From positions 1 to 35,269 of IMG/VR virus record IMGVR_UViG_3300011252_000454: a stretch of DNA of 35,269 bases; one strand, given 5' to 3'. Positions 30,125 through 35,269 of the stretch are shown here, in pieces (position 1 is the stretch's first letter; each line of letters begins with the position of its first letter). A program made the translations under genes and the position numbers. Below the pieces are notes generated by a model that was not told where the DNA came from, searched no databases, and was given only the letters and a program-made list of their open reading frames with translations. This DNA comes from a virus.

Positions 30125-30571
30125 ATGAACTTCATACCACCAGAACAATTAAAACTTCACAGTGCTAAAACAAACCTACTTTGTGAATTGGAGCGTGAAG
30201 ATTGGAACCCAGCAAACATTCGACTAATAGTTAGAGGTTTGAAACGCAACCCAAAGATAGAAGTAAAAGACTTTTCAGCCCATTACCAAAGAAAGATAAA
30301 GAAAATCATTCCTTTAGTTTGTAGAATAGGTAATATATCAAAGGCTAGTTTGTTCAGTAAGTCAAGAAAGGGAAAGGTTGTTTATGTTAGGCAGTTATTT
30401 ATGTATATCTTAGTAACTGATTTTAACCAGACTTTAGAACGTTCTGGCGGTTTATTTGGTTTAGATCACACAACAGCTTTACATTCTAGAAACAAAATAC
30501 AAGACTTTGTTGATATTAAAGACAAACAAACCATTGAAGACTTAAAACTAATTAGAGAGTTTTTAAATTGA
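30125..30571 (+). CDS. DnaA domain IV-like DNA-binding protein
   Basis: In the C-terminal half, VRQLFMYILVTDFNQTLERS, then GGLFGLDHTTALHSRNKI, match the helix-turn-helix and DHTT signature of DnaA domain IV (Asp114-His-Thr-Thr117). This domain recognises origin boxes. The AAA+ ATPase domain of DnaA is absent: the protein is only 148 residues, with a basic N-terminal half of unknown fold. It may bind the phage origin or compete with host DnaA. No canonical TTATCCACA box was seen near the iterons. Confidence 0.78.
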   Translation: MNFIPPEQLKLHSAKTNLLCELEREDWNPANIRLIVRGLKRNPKIEVKDFSAHYQRKIKKIIPLVCRIGNISKASLFSKSRKGKVVYVRQLFMYILVTDFNQTLERSGGLFGLDHTTALHSRNKIQDFVDIKDKQTIEDLKLIREFLN

Positions 30572-30643
30572 TTTTAACGTTATTAATAAATTGGCGTTTC
30601 AATGCAATTTATTTTGTGTTGTATGTGGTTAAATTTTAAAGAT

Positions 30644-30841
30644 ATGAAGAATTTTAAAGATGTAGATTTAAGCAAATATGATGATAATGGTATAAGATTG
30701 CCAGAACATAAAACTTTATTAACATTTAATAATGATGGTGGTAATTATGCCTTTAATGATTGGTGGTATGAAATAGGCTCAAAGCTATTTAACGAATGGT
30801 GCTTAAAAAGTGATGACTATGAATGTGAAGCTACTAAATAA
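30644..30841 (+). CDS. hypothetical acidic protein, 65 aa
   Basis: I chose ATG 30644, which follows AAATTTTAAAGAT, over an ATG at 30602 that would add a Cys-rich leader lacking similarity to its neighbours. The protein is acidic and aromatic (KNFKDVDLSKYDDNG, then GNYAFNDWWYEIGSKLFNEW). No motif is recognised. The 72 bases upstream contain a weak AACG/CGTT inverted repeat and no clear promoter. Confidence 0.6.
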   Translation: MKNFKDVDLSKYDDNGIRLPEHKTLLTFNNDGGNYAFNDWWYEIGSKLFNEWCLKSDDYECEATK

Positions 30842-30864
30842 TGACATACAAAGCCGAAACAAAA

Positions 30865-30893
30865 AACGTTTCAATGTTATTTTGTTGAACGTT
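30865..30893. repeat. inverted repeat between two small genes
   Basis: AACGTT plus CAA (30865-30874, one bulged T) pairs with TTG plus AACGTT (30885-30893) around a 10-base loop. It ends 15 bases before the ATG at 30909. It could be an operator or a leader hairpin; there is no T run. Confidence 0.4.
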
Positions 30894-30908
30894 AAAGACA
30901 GTTATATT

Positions 30909-31112
30909 ATGAAACAAAAGAAATTTACACTTTTATTCATTATCATATTCGGTTGCTTAATTGCTAGAATGTACATGAATGAAAACACAAAGAAAAAAGC
31001 AGTTCAGTTGATCGTCAATAGATTTGAATCAGTAGATAATTTAGAACCGTCTAAAGATTCACTAGGGCCAATTCAAATAACAATGATTAACGAATTAATC
31101 AATAATAAATAA
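30909..31112 (+). CDS. small membrane protein, 67 aa
   Basis: From ATG 30909 the product has a membrane segment at about 6-18 (TLLFIIIFGCLIA) with basic residues before it, then an extracytoplasmic or cytoplasmic polar tail (MYMNENTKKKAVQLIVNRFE). A longer reading from 30810 would start inside the preceding gene and gives an unlikely basic extension. Possible roles include superinfection exclusion, but nothing specific is seen. A strong hairpin follows its stop. Confidence 0.6.
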   Translation: MKQKKFTLLFIIIFGCLIARMYMNENTKKKAVQLIVNRFESVDNLEPSKDSLGPIQITMINELINNK

Positions 31113-31118
31113 AGAAAC

Positions 31119-31191
31119 AACAGAGGGTTAGAAGGGCAATTTTTATAAATAACTCGCGAACCTTGGCGGCGAATCGGGTTTACCCTCTGTT
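31119..31191 (+). terminator. large hairpin with GC-rich interior after the small membrane gene
   Basis: AACAGAGGGT (31119-31128) pairs perfectly with ACCCTCTGTT (31182-31191), enclosing 53 bases. The interior holds a GC-rich patch that could form nested TCGC/GCGA and AACC/GGTT stems. TTTAAATTAAATA follows. It may be a terminator with a structured loop or a small RNA. It has no anticodon arm or T-loop geometry, so it is not a tRNA. Confidence 0.5.
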
Positions 31192-31204
31192 TAAATTAAA
31201 TATT

Positions 31205-31288
31205 ATGACACAAGCACAACTAAAATACTGGGATTCATTTAATCATGATCTTTTAAAAAGAATATTATTAATAAGAAATAGCCAGTAA
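31205..31288 (+). CDS. possible 27-aa small protein
   Basis: A short frame begins 13 bases after the large hairpin: MTQAQLKYWDSFNHDLLKRI, then LLIRNSQ. It is amphipathic and helical. The ATG is preceded by AAATTAAATATT, as with other genes here. It may be a real small protein or a short leader frame; it is too short to judge by sequence alone. Confidence 0.4.
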   Translation: MTQAQLKYWDSFNHDLLKRILLIRNSQ

Positions 31289-31303
31289 TTAAAAAAAGTT
31301 TAC

Positions 31304-31311
31304 TATATTGC
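31304..31311 (+). promoter_or_regulatory. possible -7 element upstream of the 31370 gene
   Basis: TATATTGC resembles the flavobacterial -7 element but lacks a TTG at the usual distance. It lies 17 bases upstream of the hairpin at 31329 and 58 bases upstream of the ATG at 31370. Confidence 0.4.
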
Positions 31312-31328
31312 ACGATATAATGTTGAAC

Positions 31329-31366
31329 GGGTTGAGAGTACAGAGAAAGACACTCAACCCATTTTT
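31329..31366 (+). terminator. leader terminator-like hairpin before the 31370 gene
   Basis: GGGTTGAG (31329-31336) pairs with CTCAACCC (31353-31360), with two more inner pairs after one mismatch. Five T follow (31362-31366). The hairpin ends three bases before the ATG at 31370. It could be an attenuator in the leader, terminating or masking the start region. Confidence 0.6.
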
Positions 31367-31369
31367 AAT

Positions 31370-31591
31370 ATGAAGATACCAAGACCAAATGAATACTGTT
31401 GGCTTACATCAAAGCACGTTCACAGAGAGGAAGATTACTTTCATCTAATGTTGATACAAGTTAAAGATGTTTGGTTTAATGAAGAAATAAATGAATGGAT
31501 GGTAAACACTGAAGACAATACTTACTGGGCGGCTGATTGTAAAGTGTTAGACGAAGACATCACAAACGAAATAATTGCAGTTCTTGATTAG
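31370..31591 (+). CDS. hypothetical protein, 73 aa
   Basis: An acidic, Trp-rich small protein (MKIPRPNEYCWLTSKHVHRE to NEWMVNTEDNTYWAADCKV). The strand-rich middle and early Pro-Arg-Pro resemble small SH3-like folds, but I do not recognise a family. Its ATG lies three bases after a terminator-like hairpin, so its expression is probably controlled by that RNA. Four bases separate it from the next gene. Confidence 0.7.
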   Translation: MKIPRPNEYCWLTSKHVHREEDYFHLMLIQVKDVWFNEEINEWMVNTEDNTYWAADCKVLDEDITNEIIAVLD

Positions 31592-31594
31592 GTT

Positions 31595-31906
31595 ATGATA
31601 AAGAATAAACAGTTTGAAGAGTGGTATTTAAAACTCCTAAACATACATAAAGCTCCTATTGATATAAAAACGGCAGAGATTGACAGATTCAAAGAGAATA
31701 TGTTTTGCGAACAATGGGGTGTTTACTTAGAGTTTTTTGATAGTGTTGGGGTTCACTTAGATGCTTTTATCGGTAAATCAAGAGAAAAGTATCATTATGA
31801 GATTTTCGGAGATGGTATTTATAAATGTAAAAAGACTTTTAATACAAGACAAGAAGCCCAACAAGAAGCAATTAAAAAAGCATTTGAAATACTAGAGAAT
31901 GATTAG
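31595..31906 (+). CDS. hypothetical protein, 103 aa
   Basis: A helical and beta mixed protein with MIKNKQFEEWYLKLLNIHKA, EQWGVYLEFFDSVGVHLDAF and a C-terminal RQEAQQEAIKKAFEILEND. That end is like helical tails of small phage proteins that accompany DNA-processing genes. No motif or membrane segment is visible. It overlaps the first glycosyltransferase by eight bases and so begins the glycan cassette's transcription unit. Confidence 0.7.
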   Translation: MIKNKQFEEWYLKLLNIHKAPIDIKTAEIDRFKENMFCEQWGVYLEFFDSVGVHLDAFIGKSREKYHYEIFGDGIYKCKKTFNTRQEAQQEAIKKAFEILEND

Positions 31907-32501
31907 TGTAATAATACCATATAACAAAGATAGAGGTTATCTAATCCAGGCAATCAATTCTGTACAAACACAAATTTACAGAGATGTTGAAATCATTTTA
32001 AGTTATTCAGATAAATCAGTTGGTTATAATATCAATAGAGGTATTGAGAAAGCAAGAGGTGAATATGTTTGTTTTCTATGTGATGATGACACACTACCAC
32101 CAAACAGTTTACAAGATAGACTTGAAGCAATTAAAGACTTTGATTTTATTCATGGAAGATCAATGCAATTCAATGAGAACGGAGATATAAAAGAATGGCC
32201 ATTGACAGACAGAAGAACTAACTTAAAGAAGATGTTGAATCAGAATGGTATAATGGGCGGCACTGTTCTTTATAGAAAAAGCTTATTTGATTCTTTTAAA
32301 TGGGATGAAGAACTTTGGACTGGTGAAGAATATGATGTTAACCTTTATTTATTAAAGAACGGTTTTAAACTTGGTTTTTGTAATTCATTTGTTTACAATT
32401 ACAGAAGACATTCAGAGCAGAAATCACTAGGTAATAAAGATTTTAAATATCAGAACGCAAGAAGAATAGAAGTTGAACGAATAAGATCAAGATATGCTTA
32501 A
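31899..32501 (+). CDS. family 2-type glycosyltransferase
   Basis: The 200-residue protein has the GT-A fold markers: an N-terminal MISVIIPYNKDRGYLIQAIN strand-helix, a GYNINRGIEKARGEYV segment, and Asp62-Asp-Asp64 (CDDDTLPP) for binding metal and sugar nucleotide. A GEEYDVNLYLLKNGFKLGF acceptor-side region follows. It probably adds a sugar to a phage or host glycan. It overlaps the acyltransferase gene by eight bases in a tight cassette. Donor and acceptor cannot be told from sequence. Confidence 0.88.
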   Translation: MISVIIPYNKDRGYLIQAINSVQTQIYRDVEIILSYSDKSVGYNINRGIEKARGEYVCFLCDDDTLPPNSLQDRLEAIKDFDFIHGRSMQFNENGDIKEWPLTDRRTNLKKMLNQNGIMGGTVLYRKSLFDSFKWDEELWTGEEYDVNLYLLKNGFKLGFCNSFVYNYRRHSEQKSLGNKDFKYQNARRIEVERIRSRYA

Positions 32502-32991
32502 AAGAATTTATTACAGATTATTTAAAAATACTTATTTAGGTAAGAATGTTATTCTAGGTAAAAACGTTTTCATTGGCCATGGTTGTATCATTGGAGATAA
32601 AGCTGAACACAAGAAGTTTTGGCACAAGAATACTAATAAACTTGTTTACATAGGAGATAGAACAATCATCACTGGTAATGTAACAATTGATTCAGGAACC
32701 GAAGAAGATACTTTTATTGGTAGTGATTGCTTTATAATGAAGGGCGTTCATATTGGACATGATGCAACCATAAGAAATAATGTAACACTTTCACCACACG
32801 CCGTTATAGGTGGTCACTGTGTTGTTGGTAATAATGTCAACTTTGGTATTTCTTCAATCATTCATCAAAGGGCGAAAGTGCCAGACAATTGCATGATTGG
32901 AATGGGTGCTGTAATAACAAAGAAATCAGAACTTTGGGATGGTGGTGTTTTTGTAGGCAATCCAGTTCACTTTTTAAGACCAAACAAATGA
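32494..32991 (+). CDS. hexapeptide-repeat (left-handed beta helix) acyltransferase
   Basis: The 165-residue protein is built of hexapeptide turns of the LpxA/acetyltransferase type (LGKNVILGKNVFIGHGCIIG, then GVHIGHDATIRNNVTLSP, then GAVITKKS). It ends in the typical VFVGNPVHFLRP. His-rich turns (IGHGC, VHIGH) supply candidate catalytic His. Enzymes of this shape transfer acyl groups to sugars or amino sugars. Set between glycosyltransferases, it probably modifies the same glycan. The stop overlaps the next ATG. Confidence 0.87.
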   Translation: MLKRIYYRLFKNTYLGKNVILGKNVFIGHGCIIGDKAEHKKFWHKNTNKLVYIGDRTIITGNVTIDSGTEEDTFIGSDCFIMKGVHIGHDATIRNNVTLSPHAVIGGHCVVGNNVNFGISSIIHQRAKVPDNCMIGMGAVITKKSELWDGGVFVGNPVHFLRPNK

Positions 32992-33605
32992 AAGTAATAA
33001 TTTTAACTTGTGTATTCGGTAGGCATGAAACATTCAAAAGATGCCACTTAAACAACAATCTTGATACTGTTGTAGTTTATTCAACTGATGAAGATGAAAC
33101 TTTCTTAAATGAATTAGGTATTGAACACATGCACAGATATAACAACTTCCCGTTAAGTTCTAAATGGAATCACGGGGTAAGATGTTTAGAATCTATTGAC
33201 TTTGATTATGTGATAATGTTGGGGTCTGATGATTACTTTGATCTTGATTTCTTAGAGTATATCAAAGCAGAAGCACCAGGCAATGACATGCTTGCATTTA
33301 AAGACATGTATTTTGAAAAGGATAACAACTATTTTTATTGGTCAGGTTATAAGGGAACAAGAGAGGGTGAGCCAGCCGGAGCTGGTAAAGTATATTCAAA
33401 AGAGTTTTTAAAATCAATTGATTATAATCTATTTCCAAGAGTAAAGAACAATGGTCTTGACGGTATGAGCTGGTCAATTGTTAAGAAAATGACAAAGAAG
33501 ATCAAGATTGAATCGTTAATTGATAATGGCTTATTCTTATGTGATATTAAGGACGGCGAAGGCTTAACGAAATTAACAAAAATAAAAGGTTTAAGAGAAT
33601 GTTAA
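32988..33605 (+). CDS. GT-A-like glycosyltransferase
   Basis: I chose ATG 32988 (ATGA with the acyltransferase stop) over an upstream start at 32889 that would read through that gene. The 205-residue protein starts MKVIILTCVFGRHETFKRCH and has Ser80-Asp-Asp82 (MLGSDDYFDLDFLEY) as the DXD-like metal site. AFKDMYFEKDNNYFYWSGY and a GLDGMSWSIVKK segment follow, both common in GT-A enzymes. It belongs to the same cassette. Substrate unknown. Confidence 0.78.
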   Translation: MKVIILTCVFGRHETFKRCHLNNNLDTVVVYSTDEDETFLNELGIEHMHRYNNFPLSSKWNHGVRCLESIDFDYVIMLGSDDYFDLDFLEYIKAEAPGNDMLAFKDMYFEKDNNYFYWSGYKGTREGEPAGAGKVYSKEFLKSIDYNLFPRVKNNGLDGMSWSIVKKMTKKIKIESLIDNGLFLCDIKDGEGLTKLTKIKGLREC

Positions 33606-34213
33606 TATCTGCAAACATAGCAACCACCGGAAGAAGACCTGAACAACTTAAAAGAACTATCAAATCTTTAATAAAACAAGTTGATGTTATAAGAGTTTAC
33701 GATAATAGCAAGAACGAAGACTTAACAGATAATGCAAAGTTTTGGGGGTTGAATCATTTAACTGAAGATGAATATTACTTTACTTGTGATGATGATTTGA
33801 TTTATCCACCTGATTATGTTCAGCACACTTTAAAAGCGATAAACAAATTTAAGTCTATTATTACTTACCATGGTCGAATACTAAAAGATAGAGAACTTTA
33901 TTATAAAGCAGACCACACACAATTTAGATTCAATCAATCTGCTGATAAGTTCTTTCTTCTTAATGTTGCCGGTACTGGTTGTACTGCATTCGATACAAGA
34001 TACTTCAAACCAATTATACACAATTCAGAGTATAAAAGAATGAGTGATTTAGTATTTAGTTTAGAAGCAAAGAAACAAAATAAACTAATCATCTTACCAC
34101 CGCATGAAGGTAATTGGATAAAAGAACAAGTGGTTGAAGATAGTATTTATCAAACAGAGGTGAAAGGAACACAAGAAAACCAAGTCAAACTAATGAAACA
34201 GATTTATGGATAA
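33599..34213 (+). CDS. GT-A-like glycosyltransferase
   Basis: The 204-residue protein starts MLISANIATTGRRPEQLKRT, then IKSLIKQVDVIRVYDN, and has Asp64-Asp-Asp66 (FTCDDDLIYPPDYVQ) as the sugar-nucleotide metal site. An AGTGCTAFDTRYF stretch and a C-terminal KRMSDLVFSLEAKKQNKLII follow. These match family 2-type glycosyltransferases of phage origin. It overlaps the upstream gene by seven bases and the sigma-like gene by eight, so the cassette and the sigma-like gene are made together. Confidence 0.82.
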   Translation: MLISANIATTGRRPEQLKRTIKSLIKQVDVIRVYDNSKNEDLTDNAKFWGLNHLTEDEYYFTCDDDLIYPPDYVQHTLKAINKFKSIITYHGRILKDRELYYKADHTQFRFNQSADKFFLLNVAGTGCTAFDTRYFKPIIHNSEYKRMSDLVFSLEAKKQNKLIILPPHEGNWIKEQVVEDSIYQTEVKGTQENQVKLMKQIYG

Positions 34214-34643
34214 GATAAAGATATACAATATGTGTTTGACATCTTCAAGACTTATTGCAAGAAACTTTGAAGACCTGGCGCATGATGTGTTTATAAAGTT
34301 GACAACAAGCGGAACACTAGAAAAGCTTGAATCAGTCCATAAGAATCAATTGGCCTACTATGTTTATAAAGCTTGCAAGACTGAATACTTAGATCAGTTA
34401 AGACAAAATAAAGAATGTGAGTTACTAATTGACCCAGAATTAATTGAAGACGAACATAGCGAACCATTTGACCCATACAAATACATCCAAAGAATCAGAG
34501 AAGAACTGTCTGAAATAGAACGATTGTGGATTGAAGAATACATTGACAGTGAAGGAAACGCCTCATTGATAGCTAAGAAATTAAAGATAGCAAGACAAAC
34601 AGTAAGTAAAAGGGTAAAAGCATCATGCAAGAAATTAAAATAG
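34206..34643 (+). CDS. sigma-70/ECF-like transcription factor
   Basis: The 145-residue protein has a region 2-like segment (RNFEDLAHDVFIKLTTSGTL, then NQLAYYVYKACKTEYLDQLR) and a region 4-like helix-turn-helix (LSEIERLWIEEYIDSEGNAS, then LIAKKLKIARQTVSKRVKAS). This is the plan of small ECF sigma factors. It may direct host RNA polymerase to late phage promoters, since it sits just upstream of the packaging and structural genes. It lacks some of the usual region 2 residues, so it could instead be a diverged sigma-like regulator. Confidence 0.72.
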   Translation: MDKIKIYNMCLTSSRLIARNFEDLAHDVFIKLTTSGTLEKLESVHKNQLAYYVYKACKTEYLDQLRQNKECELLIDPELIEDEHSEPFDPYKYIQRIREELSEIERLWIEEYIDSEGNASLIAKKLKIARQTVSKRVKASCKKLK

Positions 34644-34843
34644 TATTAGGTGGGTTGGGGTTGATATACATCTTATACAACTTCTTTTACATTCAGATAG
34701 ATAAGGGTAACATTCCCGACATAAAACCGTTTAATTGTATGTTCTGTCTATCTTCATGGGTAGCAATTTTAATAAGTATTTGGTATTTAGATATTTTTTA
34801 CTTATCTTGTGCATTAATATTTAACAAAATAAATAGACTATGA
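34625..34843 (+). CDS. small membrane protein with CxxC motif, 72 aa
   Basis: The protein has a membrane segment at about 6-25 (IVLGGLGLIYILYNFFYIQI), then a polar loop ending FNCMFCLSSW. A second hydrophobic stretch follows at about 45-64 (WVAILISIWYLDIFYLSCAL). The C..CLS.W motif resembles small DUF1360-type membrane proteins in phages. It overlaps the sigma-like gene by 19 bases and the next frame as ATGA. The function of the family is not known to me. Confidence 0.65.
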   Translation: MQEIKIVLGGLGLIYILYNFFYIQIDKGNIPDIKPFNCMFCLSSWVAILISIWYLDIFYLSCALIFNKINRL

Positions 34844-34941
34844 AAGAAGAAGAAAAAAAAGAATCAAACGGAATGTTATTAGTTCAAGCCATTGGCGGTT
34901 TAATAATGTTTGGACTAGGTTTATATTTAATATTTAAGTAA
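34840..34941 (+). CDS. 33-aa single-pass membrane peptide
   Basis: An acidic-basic start (MKEEEKKESNG) is followed by one hydrophobic segment (MLLVQAIGGLIMFGLGLYLI). Tight ATGA and TAATG overlaps on both sides indicate a real, translationally coupled gene rather than a chance frame. It resembles the 24-residue membrane peptide at 846. Its role is unknown. Confidence 0.62.
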   Translation: MKEEEKKESNGMLLVQAIGGLIMFGLGLYLIFK

Positions 34942-35269
34942 TGAGTTTAAAAGAAGATTTAAAAGAGTTCGGTAAAGAGTTGACACTTTACAAAAAGAAT
35001 CAAACACTACCGCAAGGTGAGGTGAAGAATAAACTAGCAGACATCTATGAAGAACACTTTCCAAAGAACAAACATTGGGGTGTATCTAAAATTGATAGAG
35101 GTTGTCCAACTTGTCTTAGTGACTTCATGAAATGTTTGAGTGCTGAATACTTTAAACAACAAGTTTCATTCAAAGGAACACAAATAGATTTAGAAGATCA
35201 GATTGACGAAGAACAAAAGCAAGCCAATGTAAGTTTCATTAATAACCTAATCAAAGAAGAAGGTGCAAT
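34941..35269 (+). CDS. hypothetical protein with CPTC motif (3' partial)
   Basis: The frame starts with TAATG on the membrane peptide and is still open at the window edge after 109 codons plus two bases. It is helical and charged (MSLKEDLKEFGKELTLYKKN), with a CPTCLSDFMKCLS segment at about 57-69 that may bind zinc. Adding the first base of the window completes an ATT codon and continues in frame to the fragment ending at 139, which carries a SAP/HeH-like end. The joined protein would be about 155 residues and may bind DNA near packaging. Confidence 0.68.
   Translation, partial: MSLKEDLKEFGKELTLYKKNQTLPQGEVKNKLADIYEEHFPKNKHWGVSKIDRGCPTCLSDFMKCLSAEYFKQQVSFKGTQIDLEDQIDEEQKQANVSFINNLIKEEGA

Noticed and set aside
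31119-31191. Possible tRNA gene
   Set aside because: The outer stem and overall length resemble a tRNA, but there is no D-arm, anticodon stem or five-pair T-arm in the right place.
32889-32987. Upstream start for the second glycosyltransferase
   Set aside because: The extra 33 residues are an out-of-frame reading of the acyltransferase gene and precede the clear MKVIILTCVF start.
1-35269. Temperate phage or integrated prophage
   Set aside because: No integrase, excisionase, repressor, attachment-site repeat or host flanking genes were recognised; ERF-type recombination genes alone do not indicate lysogeny.

Overview
The window looks like an essentially complete genome of a tailed phage (siphovirus-like) infecting a member of the Bacteroidetes, most likely Flavobacteriia. 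The reasons are strong A+T richness, start codons preceded by A/T-rich stretches rather than Shine-Dalgarno sequences, and several promoters of the Bacteroidetes type (TTG, 19 bases, TAnnTTTG). Structural proteins also carry motifs common in flavobacterial phages, such as a LamG-type adhesin and a tail-fibre segment with LIGDASDSDNLKKV. The open frame cut at the right edge continues in the correct frame into the open frame cut at the left edge, so the sequence is probably a circular or circularly permuted genome linearised inside one gene. No integrase, repressor, tRNA or CRISPR was found.

Layout. Read as a circle, there is one long rightward block (26.57 kb to the right edge, then 1 to 22.74 kb) and one leftward block (26.46 down to 22.74 kb). 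They diverge at a two-promoter region at 26.46-26.57 kb and converge at 22.74 kb, where the two stop codons overlap. A hairpin terminator lies inside the last rightward gene.

The leftward block (22.7-26.5 kb) is the recombination and early block: an ERF single-strand annealing protein, an SSB-like OB-fold protein ending in DDDLPF, a NinG-like HNH protein and several small unknowns. The first rightward part (26.6-30.6 kb) covers replication. It holds a GIY-YIG nuclease, a probable small structured RNA, a replication-initiator-like protein with five 11-bp iterons and an AT-rich repeat inside its gene (a probable origin), a primase-helicase, and a protein with a DnaA domain-IV signature. Next come small genes and leader hairpins (30.6-31.9 kb), then a tightly overlapped cassette of three glycosyltransferases, a hexapeptide-repeat acyltransferase and a sigma-factor-like protein (31.9-34.6 kb).

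The left part (0.4-20.3 kb) is packaging and morphogenesis in an unusual order: small and large terminase, tail assembly chaperone with a likely -1 programmed frameshift, HK97-gp10-like protein, tail tip and fibre genes, a papain-like hydrolase, tape measure, then protease, scaffold, capsid, tail tube, a free-standing HNH endonuclease, portal, connectors and further fibre-like proteins. Lysis genes (holin-like, small coiled coil, M15 peptidase endolysin, spanin-like pair) and a metallophosphoesterase occupy 20.3-22.7 kb.

Many neighbouring genes overlap by ATGA or TAATG, suggesting translational coupling. The five clearest promoters drive the early leftward block, the GIY-YIG gene, the small RNA and following replication genes, the DnaA-like segment and the HNH gene. 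The sigma-like protein is a candidate regulator of the structural genes, for which no host-type promoter was seen. All functions are inferred from sequence by eye; no database search was run.
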